DNA of 64,000 nt, taken from positions 11,770,635-11,834,634 of the forward strand of contig NC_087079.1 in the NCBI RefSeq assembly GCF_026151205.1. The letters are read 5' to 3'. Below the pieces are notes generated by a model, which was not told the DNA's origin, ran no database searches, and saw nothing but the letters and a program-made list of their open reading frames with translations. Below, piece after piece: positions 54,499 to 64,000 of the stretch (the first letter of the stretch is position 1; each line of letters begins with the position of its first letter). The translations under genes were made by a program, and so were the position numbers. The stretch is from Bolinopsis microptera (Eukaryota > Ctenophora > Tentaculata > Lobata > Bolinopsidae).

Positions 54499-54650
54499 AT
54501 ACATATCAACAGTGGCTTAACCTGATACATATCAACAGTGGCTTAACCTGATACATATCAACAGTGGCTTAACCTGATACATATCAACAGTGGCTTAACC
54601 TGATACATATCAACAGTGGCTTAACCTGATACATATCAACAGTGGCTAAA
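54499..54650. repeat. 26-bp tandem repeat, about six copies
   Basis: ACATATCAACAGTGGCTTAA plus CCTGAT, nearly perfect. Confidence 0.95.
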
Positions 54651-55190
54651 CGACCGCCATGCGAGGGCGGCATTTTCCCGAATTTTATGAAAATGTCCGA
54701 TTTGTGTCTCGTCCACTTTAACGTTTGGTCGGCGCGAAAAAAATATTTGGGGTACAAGAGCTCACAGGGGGGTGGCAAAAAGCTGTAAGAGAGCAAAAGC
54801 AGTGTGAATAGAAGCAGGCCCAACTCCTACTCTTCTATAGAGTTAAGTCTCCGCTGTCAAGCTAGTGAGAGGGTTTTCTAATACATATAATGCAATACAT
54901 CAGGAAATTATGCTTTTGAACTTGCCAAAACATTTTATCAGGTGCCGGACGAAGGACGAAGTCAACCACTTTTACCACTTTTTTTGATATTTTGTTTTCT
55001 CGTTCTGAATTTAAGTGTTTGTTGCTTACTTGCGTCTATCTCACTTCCTCAGACCTTGCTACCTCATGTGATTCTCATCACTCATTGAAATCATTGCAGC
55101 AGGACGTTTTCTGAGTCTCAGCTGCCTCATATTTCCACTACTAATCGGATCTCTTCCGCCAGACTATATCTCTTTCACTGAGCCGCTAGT
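54651..55190. other. No gene recognised
   Basis: Contains GGTAAAAGTGG-type words seen at 53250. The minus-strand ORF at 54584-54823 crosses the tandem array and is not convincing. Confidence 0.4.
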
Positions 55191-55472
55191 TGACAGTGTC
55201 GTGTTATGCCGCTAGTTGACAGTGTCGTGTTATGCCGCTAGCTGACAGTGTTGTGCTATGCCGCTAGTTGACAGTGTTGTGCTATGACGCTAGTTGACAG
55301 TGTCGTGCTATGCCGCTAGTTGACAGTGTCGTGCTATGACGCTAGTTGACAGTGTCGTGCTATGCCGCTAGTTGGCAGTGTCGTGCTATGCCGCTAGTTG
55401 ACAGTGTCGTGTTATGCCGCTAGTTGACAGTGTCGTGCTATGCCGCTAGTTGACAGTGTCGTGCTATGCCGC
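55191..55472. repeat. 26-bp tandem repeat, about eleven copies
   Basis: Unit CGCTAGTTGACAGTGTCGTG plus CTATGC, with alternating variants (GACGC/GCCGC, GTGTTGTG). Confidence 0.95.
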
Positions 55473-57121
55473 ACGACTTTCATTTGCGGTAAGCGTGTGT
55501 CAAACAACAGGTGACTATTGTGTGTTTAAAAGACAATAGTTTACTCAATGCTGTAATCTCCAGAGTCAGGCAGGCCCTCTGTTTTGCCCTCTGTATTATG
55601 TATTGCTTGATGTTTTGACAAATATTCAGCCCTTATTGAGGCTCCTTTTAGCGCATTTAACTGTTAGTTGTTAAAGTGAGCATTGTTTTGACACTGCGCA
55701 ACTGTGCGTGCATGCTGAACATACTTCATATATATCCCCCACATCATGCCTAGTGTCGTGATAGGCTTGTTCGTGCAGAGCATTCAAATCACAGGAATCC
55801 AATGCGGAATGTGCGATAATTGCAATACAATTTTTGGCTTTCAAAAAAGGGAAGATCAAAACCGGACCGATCCTCACCAAAATAGTCTGTCATCGTCTCC
55901 AGCAGAGCTGAGTACTGCCTCCAGCAGAACTGAGTACTGCCTGTTTCATGTCACATACTCATTGCTCACCACGTGACATAGCACCATCACAAGCTGCTCA
56001 CTTTAATAATTATACAATTTAAACCGTCGTTAAAGAGAGGAGGTCTAACGAATCTTCTATCAGTACTGTTCTGGCTTACTTTCTGCTCTTAGTTTGAATT
56101 CAGTAGTTTGGAAATAGAGCTCTTGCTGTACCCAGTCGTCCGGCTAATTAATCTTTTAACAGCTCTCATCCAGGATGCTTGTTATGCTTTAAGTCTTGTG
56201 ATAGTTATTCTATGATTTATACTCATTATCTGAATTGATTTTATCAAAGTACCTATGAAGGTGTTGGATAGTATAGTGACGATAGTTCAGAAAAAGGATA
56301 TGACGTGTTAAACATTCAGTCTTACGTTCAGACTTCCTTCCTCATTATGTAATTATATTATATAATTATGTAATTATCTATTTTCTCAAATCTCCGCCTC
56401 ATAACCAGGTGTTAACAAATAATCTGCAACTTTAGTCTCGCAGGGAAACTGAGCTCCGTTATTAGCTCTATCTTCATATGCAGGGCCTCCTATCTAATAA
56501 GCTAGAGTTAGTAATGATAATAGTAGGTTTATAGGGGTAATAATGGTAATTAAACAGCTATCAGGTCATTATAAGCCCAGCTCTGGAGAGAGGTGGGAAT
56601 TGTTAGCAGCATTTTAATTTTAACACCTCGAATTCTATTGCATGATATCACTCCGTCGTATGTGCCTCGCGCCACCGTAACACAGAGTTGCTCTTTTTAT
56701 CTCGTTCTGTCTGATGTAACTCACTGTGTTTAAGTAGGCTTTTAGAGGTGCTGGAAATAACCCGTTTACTGTTGTGAAGTCGTGTTTGTGCTAGGTGTGG
56801 TGCGAATAAGCGCGGTGATTTAGCGTGGGTTTCATTGCAGCCTCTAGCCATCAGCACTTTCCAGATACACATATAATATTATCTGCCTATGCTTTCCATT
56901 ACCTTGCATAAATTCCTTCTCTTACCCCTTCCTTATCACTTTATCACAGAATATTTAATTATATACGAATTCGGTTTTCTCTCAAGTTTTAATCTGATAA
57001 GCAGATTTTCTGTCAATCATATTATTTACGTTAGTTCAAAATTGTTGTCTTAATTTTACGTCTTATCTTTAAACATTATTCAAACGGCTGTCAAATGTCA
57101 TGGAGAAAATTCAATGATTGA
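55473..57121. other. No confirmed gene
   Basis: The frames at 55746-55976 (plus) and 56648-56872 (minus) are uninterrupted but show no motif. Part of the first comes from a short AGCAGARCTGAGTACTGCCT duplication at 55900-55942. Confidence 0.35.
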
Positions 57122-57394
57122 CTAGGAACCGAATATCTACTAGGTGATGATGACAAGGACTTGAACGATTCAAATTTCGTAAATAATTTGGTACAACATA
57201 CGTTGATAGCGACGAGCAACAAAACCTTTACCTCAAAACGGCATATTATGACTATCTTCGAGAATTTTTACGATGCTATTTTACCGCGCAATTTCACTGT
57301 CATTTACCAGATAAAAATATCAGCGCGCATTCTTCAGACCCTGTGTCACTGTTCTAAATTTATGTCAAGATACAAAGATATAAGTCTCATTTAA
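57122..57394 (+). CDS. Unrecognised ORF, possible terminal exon
   Basis: A 90-codon stop-to-stop frame with balanced, protein-like composition: an acidic start (YLLGDDDKDLNDSNFVNN), a central amphipathic part (KRHIMTIFENFYDAILPRN) and a Cys/His-containing end (LQTLCHCSKF). It has no ATG near its start and no obvious acceptor. I recognise no family, so coding status is unsure. Confidence 0.3.
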   Translation, partial: LGTEYLLGDDDKDLNDSNFVNNLVQHTLIATSNKTFTSKRHIMTIFENFYDAILPRNFTVIYQIKISARILQTLCHCSKFMSRYKDISLI

Positions 57395-57549
57395 AATTGT
57401 TTAACAGTACTATTTAAATTTGCTAATAACGTTATTATATTTATTCACATTGTGCATATATTTATATTCGATTTTAATTAAAGATTTTAAGGCGTTAGTG
57501 CCGAGTAATGCCTTCGGGTAGTGCTCCTCAATCAATCATGTAACCGCGG

Positions 57550-57712
57550 TTATTAACCGGTTACTAACCGGCTACTAACCGGCCACTAAATAGCTACTAA
57601 ATGGCTACTAACTGGCCACTAACCAGTTACTGACCGGTTACTAACCGGCTACTAACCGGCTACTAACCGGCTACTGACCGGCTACTGACCGGCTACTTTG
57701 CGGCTACTTTGC
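57550..57712. repeat. 11-bp repeat of GGCTACTAACC
   Basis: About fourteen diverged copies (ACCGGCTACTAACCGG, TAAATGGCTAC variants). Confidence 0.88.
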
Positions 57713-58098
57713 GGCTCTTCTCAAGTGATCACTAACCAGCTAATAACTGATTCCAGCAATCCTCTATTCATCAAACCGACCCTTGACCGGGTTTAGTTTA
57801 ACCTATTGCCGTACTACTACGTACATCAAAGATCTTGTACAGATATTCATCCCTCTAAACCTCAAGGACATATTTTTTGTGTGCTGATAATTTAGTATAG
57901 ACACATATTATTATATTTAATACAAAATATAATATAGCATATAATATAGTATATAATATAGCATATAATATAGTATATAATATAATAATATGCGCAATAG
58001 ATTAAAAGGATCACAAAGGGTGTTTTAGTCAAATAAGCATATTATACGTCTGCTAGCATTGGTCCTGTTAGTTGTAGTGCATAGTGTAGGGATATGGT

Positions 58099-58397
58099 CA
58101 GTGGCGCAACGTTGCCTGTTGGCGCCCCCCCCCCCCCCCCCCCCTGCCGAAAATTCGCCCCCCTGTTGGTGCCCCCTCCCCTTTTGGCGCCCCTCCCTAA
58201 AATTGAACAAATTAGGTGATTTTAGAGGACACGCCGGTAAAATCTCTAAGAAAGTGTGTTTCTAGAGTAAAACGCACAGTTTTGCTAGTACCTCAGTTAA
58301 GTTTTTCAAAATTGTTCCACATTCAAACGACGATTTTGCGCCCCCCCCCCCCCCCCCTCGCACAGCAGGGTTAGCGGGGCCCTTCGATACGCCACTG
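58099..58397. mobile_element. hAT-like MITE copy 3 (299 bp)
   Basis: Ends CAGTGGCGCAACG and CGATACGCCACTG with exact 8-bp duplication GATATGGT (58091-58098, 58398-58405). Opposite orientation to the 17237 copy. Two C-runs of about 18 and 17 bases replace the G-rich interior blocks. Confidence 0.95.
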
Positions 58398-59488
58398 GAT
58401 ATGGTAGTACTAGTGTGAAGTTGTAGTGAAGTGTAGGGATATGGTAGTACTAGTGTGTACGGTAGTGTAGACTGTAGTGTAGGGATATGGTAGGGCCGGG
58501 TTTAATCGCTGATTTCCGCTTACTATTCGAGTAGTTGTTTGCTCATAACGCAGTTGTATTCCCGTTTAATTACCAAATTATCATTTTCCTTCAATAACAG
58601 CATATTCACTTAATCTTACCAATCTTTTCCGACCAACAACGTTGCACAAATCATTTTTCTGCGAAGTTTCTCGATTGAATATAATGCGCACTTGTCATTT
58701 TAGGATAGACTAAACAAAGGACTAAAGCCCTGTCTGTCTCTTTCAATCTGCACGTTTAATTCTGCCTGTGACGCAGATAAAAGGTCTGTAGGATATACTC
58801 TTATATAGCTTTGTTTTCAGCATGTATATTCAGGCTTGATTTGCGGTTCAAAGTTCCAGAATGTAGCTACTCGTACTTGCTAACCTGTCAAAAGCTTTGC
58901 CACGCTGGTAAAAAACAGTCCAATAGCTATTCTTATAATTTCTCCTCTGGTTTTATTGAGCTCTCGACAGCTTTCTTAAACTTTAATTAATTGCCACTGG
59001 CAATTTGCCAGTTCGTTCTAAGATTGTGTCTCTCAAAACCCCTTGAAGTCAAAGCAGGGTGGCCCACAGTTCACTACAATTCGACTTATGGAACAAGTCG
59101 ACTTAAGGAAAATGTTTACCTCGGTCCACTTGATGACTGTGAGATACTGGATGGACTGTATACACAGGGGGTGCTATAGTCCATGCCACGGTCGCGCTGA
59201 TCTTACCACTTAAAGCTAATCTCTTGACCTCTGGTAAAATTAGGACGGATTATTCAGAGTCAGGGACCAGGGACCAGGGGGTATTAGTGCAACGTGATCT
59301 TACTCAAGAGTTACCAACACCAATTTACAGGCTACTTCGAACAGACTCCTGGTATGGTAGATATTATAAATAGATGATAATAATAATAGTGGATAATAAT
59401 AATAGTGGATAACAAGGGGTAAGATCTGCGTATCAGGTCCCAGTAATATCGTTATAATTATCTCTCATGAAGATTGCTGACTGATAGG
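58398..59488. other. No confirmed gene
   Basis: The frame 58991-59179 includes a protein-like stretch (EVKAGWPTVHYNSTYGTSRL, then ENVYLGPLDDCEILDGLYTQ) that could be an exon, but there is no clear splice context and no family match. GGATATGGTAGTACTAGTGT is repeated near 58398-58460. Confidence 0.35.
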
Positions 59489-59792
59489 TCACGCGTTAGC
59501 TGGTCACATGTTTGCTGGTCACGTGTTAGCTGGTCACGCGTTAGCTGGTCACGCGTTAGCTGGTCACGCGTTAGCTGGTCAAGCGTTAGCTGGTCACGCG
59601 TTAGCTGGTCACGCGTTAGCTGGTCACGCGTTAGCTGGTCACGCGTTAGCTGGTCACGCGTTAGCTGGTCACGCGTTAGCTGGTCTCGCGTTAGCTGGTC
59701 ACGCGTCAGCTAGTCACGCGTTAGCTGGTCACGTTTTAGCTGGTCACGTTTTATAGCTGGTCACGCGTTAGCTGGTCACGTTTTAGCTGGTC
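59489..59792. repeat. 15-bp tandem repeat, about twenty copies
   Basis: Unit GCTGGTCACGCGTTA. The unit length keeps frames open (AGHAL repeats), but this is not evidence for a gene. Confidence 0.97.
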
Positions 59793-60379
59793 ACTGTCTC
59801 TCTAAATCTAATAGCCTGCTGGTAAAGATATCTGCTAAAAAATATTTCAATTCAACTATGATTTTGGCAATGAGTTAACATGCATATGCGTATTGCATGT
59901 AGTTAACATGTTTAGTCCCTCTGTTTGTTGCAAGTATTGATATTATACTAGTGGAGCCTGTCTGCCCTGCTACCAGAGCGCACTCCCTGACCACTCAACT
60001 CATCCTCCTGACTCATAATTAGGTAGTAATGAACAACTGGACCACCCTGCACTGTGACATGCCCGTATTAGTATCCTACGTATCCATATAATGGTTCTTA
60101 CTAACAGAACAGCCGTCATATAACGTCATGTCACATTGTTGTGATATATACATAATAAGTTTATATAATATATATAATATACATATATATTATATAGGAT
60201 ATAGTATATAAAATATATACCAACTTTAGGCTTGGTGGCTTCCAAGTTCTATTTTCATTTTCCCCTTTTCTCAGATTAAGATGGCAGTAGAGCAGTGTTC
60301 AAAATTTATACCACTAAAAATGTTGTCCTAAAAGTTCTGACATTTTGCTGACCTTTGTTTACTGAAAATTTCATTTGTT

Positions 60380-60427
60380 GGACTTTACTTTATTTTACTT
60401 TACTTTACTTTACTTTACTTTACTTCT
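60380..60427. repeat. (TTTAC)n microsatellite
   Basis: About nine pentamer copies with slight variation. Confidence 0.9.
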
Positions 60428-60704
60428 TTGCTTTGCTTTAAAATATTGAATATATTTTACTAGAAACCCGCTAGTCGAAAGCTTTATTCGAGGAAATTTT
60501 AAAAATCTATTATGTTCTAGCTTCTTTTCATCATCTAGCTCCGTTCTGTAAAAATATGGATTTTATTTGACAATAACGAGAAAGGTTTAAGTATTCCCTA
60601 AACGATACTTTTTACCGCATACAAAAAATATCTATCACAACCAAAGTTATGAATAGTCATAGCGTGATCGTAAATGCGAGCTAGTCATGACATATTATCT
60701 TAGG

Positions 60705-61190
60705 GCCAATAAATTTGGTTCACAATAAATTTGGTTACCATAATTTTGGTTACCATAATTTTAGTCACAAAATTCACAAATTTTTAGTCTACAACAATTT
60801 TAGTCACATTTTTCGACTTTTCGAGACCATTTTCCATTCCATTATATGTCGTAGTTTATATCGATATGATCCTTCAGCCGTTTCAACAGAGTATGCATTA
60901 GGATGGATCGATTAAAAATGTAATTTCCAAGAGGAGCTCTAACCCTTTAAGTGCAATAGGACTTTGGTACAGTTTTGTGCAGCAGGAACGGTGATGTCAT
61001 TATATTAATTATAAAGCCCTATAAACAATGTAAGCTTAATAATATTCAATATTCATGTCATGTGTGCTCTACTGAAATTTTGGTCTCCTTTAAAATTAGT
61101 CGCCTAAAAATTTAGTCTCATGAAATTTGGTTAACAACAATTTTAGTCAAAAGTTTGACTAAATTTATGGTAGACTAAATTTGTCGTTCT
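60705..61190. repeat. Dispersed short-motif region (AATTTTAGTCACA-like)
   Basis: About a dozen degenerate copies of a motif near AAATTTTGGTTACCA / AATTTTAGTCACA occur at irregular spacing in 60709-60810 and 61075-61190, with reversed copies at the right end (GACTAAATTTATGG, AGACTAAATTTG). The layout recalls the interiors of elements A and B, but I see no GGACAC termini here. Confidence 0.55.
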
Positions 61191-61267
61191 TAAGGTAGTC
61201 GTAAACTACCGTGCACGTTGCCAATCTGTGCTTGCTCGCGCACGTGCAATCTTTTGGTATTGCTACG

Positions 61268-62211
61268 CAGAGGCACATATTAGGTGCGATGGGTGCGGGA
61301 TCGCACAATTTACCGTTTTCCGCACATTTCCGCATAATTTATTGTTTTCCGCACATTTTCGCATAATCTAGCATTTTCCGCGTAATTTCGCATAATTTTG
61401 AAATTTTCGCGTTAAGATTTTCGAGTGTAAAAACCAAAATATGTTAAAAGTCGGGCCCTTTTAGGACCGTGACTCAGGCCCTTTCGGGACCCTGACCCAG
61501 GCCCTTTCGGGACCGTGACCCAGGCCCTATTGGAACTCATACATAGGCCACGTGACCCAGTTACCACGTGACCCAGGCATTTTCGGGACCCTGACCCAGG
61601 CCCTTTCGGCACCGTGACCCCGGCCCTTTTGGAACTCATACCTAGGCCACGTGACCCAGTTACCACGTGACCCAGGCCCTTTCGGGACCCTGACCCAAGC
61701 CCTTTCGGGACCGTGACCCAGGCCCTTTTGGAACTCATACCTAGGCCACGTGACCCAGTTACCACGTGACCCAGGCCCTTTCGGGACCCTGACCCAGGCC
61801 CTTTCGGGACCGTGACCCAGGCCCTTTTGGAACTCATACCTAGGCCACGTGACCCAGTTACCACGTAACGCAGGCCCTTTCGGGACCCTGACCCAGGCCC
61901 TTTCGGGACCGTTACCCAGGCCCTTTCAGTTTCGGGACCGTGACCCAGGCCCTTTCGGGACCGTGACCCAGTAACACATAAACAGACCTATTTTTGATAA
62001 GAGCAGCGGTTATACGTTTAGAATTTCCAAAGTCCTTGAGAAAATGCAAAAGAAAACCGCACAATTCCCGCACAAATTTCGAAAAAATCGCCGCACATTT
62101 GCCGCATAATTGGTAAAAATTTACCGCACCTTACCGCACATTTTACCTTTATAGTCGGGTGCGGTACCGCATAATTTCGATTTTTTTTACCGCACCTAAT
62201 ATGTGCCTCTG
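61268..62211. mobile_element. hAT-like element with a satellite inside (944 bp)
   Basis: Termini CAGAGGCACATATTAGG and CCTAATATGTGCCTCTG, flanked by exact 8-bp duplication TTGCTACG (61260-61267, 62212-62219). Inside each end lie clusters of CCGCACATTT / GCATAATTT words. The centre (61450-61973) is an array of CCAGGCCCTTTCGGGACCGT units arranged in a higher-order repeat with CCACGTGACCCAGTTACC. The minus-strand ORF at 61412-61864 is a by-product of the array. Confidence 0.94.
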
Positions 62212-62702
62212 TTGCTACGCAACGATACAGTAGAACATTGTTAAAATAACGCCATTATTCTAACGTCTATTTTTTCAAAAACACTTTCACGTCCATAATT
62301 ATGTACGCTAAAAATGATTTCCGTCCACATAATGTCTGCCCAAATAATGTCCGATAACTGATAAGGTATAAATACTAAATACTAAATACTAAATACTAAA
62401 TACTAAATAATATTATATTTGATACAAGAGACAATTTGACTAAATTATGTAAGATACTAAAAATACTAAGTACTATTTTCTAAATACTAAATACTATATA
62501 CTAGATTCTAAGGCGCCCTGCTATCATTATATTACTCGGACTATGCATAATTCAAAGTTACGTACGGTTTAAATAAATAATTGAGCTATTATATTGGTAC
62601 CTGTTAATTAGTCAGACTACACACTCAACTACTCCCTAATACTAGTCACTTATCTGCTTACCTCCCTTTAACTGCACTCAAACTTTATCGTGTCACTATT
62701 TG
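62212..62702. other. No gene; AT-rich with TACTAAATAC repeats
   Basis: A TAAATACTAAATAC run lies at 62370-62408. ATAATGTCCG / CGTCCACATAATG words recur at 62270-62350. Confidence 0.5.
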
Positions 62703-62855
62703 TACTATAAGTATAACTAGGTATATGACTATTTGTACTAGGTATATGACTATTTGTACTAGGTATATGACTATTTGTACTAGGTATATCACTATTTGTA
62801 CTAGGTATATCACTATTTGTTCTAGGTATATCACTATTTGTACTAGGTATATCAC
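62703..62855. repeat. 21-bp tandem repeat, about seven copies
   Basis: Unit TACTAGGTATATGACTATTTG with ATCAC/TGAC variation. It keeps frames open on both strands. Confidence 0.92.
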
Positions 62856-63199
62856 TATTTATCACTCGAACTCCATTAGTAATACCAAATTTCCTTCTCC
62901 GCTCTTTGGAGATGTGCAAAATTCCCAGAAGATCGATTGGAGTATCAAAATTTGTTTAGCTGCCATAACACAAGTTAAACCATTTTTATTCCTGAAAATA
63001 TCTTCATTCAAAATGACCTTGTTAGTTTTTGAATCGAAACAATGGATCAATATGCAGTTCGTATTCTAGAACCTCGTGCATAATTTAGTTAACTTTAAAT
63101 AATGGTCAGTCTTAAATCCAGGAATAATTCAGTTCGCTGTGTAGAGAGCGTACAGTTACCTTGAATTTGAGTGTTTCCAGTATTGCAGGAACTCTTGCG
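62856..63199. other. No gene recognised
   Basis: Short frames on both strands without motifs. Confidence 0.45.
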
Positions 63200-63418
63200 T
63201 GACGGGTCCGGGACTCTAGGGCAAAAGACTCTAGGGCGTGAGACTTTAGGGCGGCGCCCTAACCCTAACCATCACCCTAACCCTAACCCTAACCCTTATC
63301 CTAACCCTAACCCTAACCCTAACCCAAACCCAAACCCTAACCCTAACCCTAACCCTAACCCTAAGACCCTAGAGTCTTACGCCCTAGAGTCTTACGCCCT
63401 AGAGTCCGGACCCCGTCA
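63200..63418. repeat. Interstitial telomere-type tract inside an inverted repeat
   Basis: The centre (about 63255-63364) is (CCCTAA)n with two CCCAAA and two irregular units. It is flanked by inverted arms: TGACGGGTCCGGGACTCTAG on the left and its near-complement ending GGACCCCGTCA on the right, with GACTCTAGGGC repeated two to three times in each arm. No target duplication found. Confidence 0.88.
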
Positions 63419-64000
63419 CAGTTTACTGTATATAAGTAATGTCTTTTTATTTTAATGTTTATGATACTGTGGCACTTTGTCGTTATACCGTGTTTCACTA
63501 CGAGAGCTGGCAATTTAACAAGGTAATATGGTACCCCCGCCCCAGTCTTATCTCTCCATATCTTCAGAACTTGCGGCACAATGTAAATGTAAAATTGAAC
63601 TTGTGCTGCAAATTAAACTTGTGCTGCTAGACATTTACTACTAACTACACTGCAGTAGTGGTACTACAACTTCTACTAACTACAGTGAGAGCCGAGAGGT
63701 AGAAACTGGCGATCGAATGAGAACGTGTTAATAAAGGGTGTTTCTCCGCACATAGTAGTGGCGTAGCGTTACGATCGTTACGCTGGTTACGCCACTGTAA
63801 CGTTACGCTGGTTACGTTACGCGTAACATTACGCCGGTTACGCCACTGCTTCATAGACACTGTGTTATATAGTGTTCTAGTGAATATACACCTATATTAT
63901 ATACACACTAGATAGAGCTTAATTAAAGATACTATTTACACTGCAGGAAATATGTTATCGTATATTCTAGATTCATCTCAAATCAAATTTGTGTGGTTTG
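63419..64000. other. No gene; small palindromic CAGTGGCG relic
   Basis: The segment at 63757-63849 contains AGTGGCGTAGCGTTACG and two GGTTACGCCACTG ends in a GTTACG-rich palindromic setting, so it is likely a collapsed or solo terminus of the CAGTGGCG MITE family. No exact target duplication. The rest is AT-rich without ORFs of note. Confidence 0.5.

Noticed and set aside
53495-54504. Matching ORFs on opposite strands (ending HQDWTKND) considered as duplicated genes
   Set aside because: They are the two arms of a fold-back element; the frame is short and carries no motif.
59474-59756. AGHAL / SWSRV repeat ORFs
   Set aside because: 15-bp tandem array whose unit length keeps two frames open; no flanking domain.
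61412-61864. 150-codon minus-strand ORF with KGLGSGSRKG repeats
   Set aside because: Lies wholly in the satellite inside the hAT-like element.
63757-63849. Complete CAGTGGCG MITE
   Set aside because: Only terminus-like palindromic pieces are present and no 8-bp target duplication could be found.

Overview
The window looks like a stretch of an AT-rich animal genome. It has spliced genes with GT..AG introns and metazoan protein families. It also carries long microsatellites, an internal (CCCTAA)n telomere-type tract and many transposon relics. I see no bacterial gene organisation. The mix of Helitron, hAT-like, mariner-like and LINE remnants with very long tandem arrays suggests a marine invertebrate, but I cannot name the phylum.

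Three genes are well supported. (1) On the minus strand, positions 403-3601 hold a five-exon p24/TMED-family cargo receptor. I assembled it from splice sites whose phases all agree (about 208 residues). (2) On the minus strand, 5462-6634 is an intronless 390-residue alpha/beta hydrolase of the ABHD1/2/3 (YheT) type. Its nucleophile position reads Cys instead of Ser. (3) On the plus strand, 17751-23086 is a six-exon aquaporin (242 residues) with both NPA motifs. Behind it, 24063-24592 holds the last two exons of an unrecognised hydrophobic protein. Weaker candidates are small ORFs or first exons near 28212, 33706, 34481, 51600 and 57122. The three clear genes do not form a pathway; each acts in a separate membrane or lipid context.

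The rest is repeats. Several hAT-like elements have exact 8-bp target duplications (17237, 17920, 36365, 58099, 61268), and one further short element with an 8-bp duplication lies at 43292. A Helitron family has its 3' hairpin and CTAG|T end preserved (best at 49330, also 7407, 17009, 28782). There are two LINE 3' ends (3735-4389, 9386-9625) and three large fold-back elements (30019, 34946, 53456). Two long elements share a GGACACGTTCA terminus and 4-bp AT-rich duplications (30638-32173 and 38278-40752), and each is filled with its own short degenerate motif scattered in both orientations. About twenty tandem arrays are present, including a 27-copy, nearly perfect 52-bp satellite (12438-13824).

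The most interesting pattern is that tandem arrays in the two spliced genes begin exactly at splice junctions. Two arrays in the p24 gene have units that contain the end of the adjacent exon plus its 5' splice site. The 1.76-kb array in aquaporin intron 2 has a unit that is the branch-point and 3' splice site of the next exon. Aquaporin exon 1 also has its 5' splice site duplicated downstream. The second pattern is the pair of GGACAC-ended elements with internal motif arrays. The third is an unusual density of short perfect palindromes.
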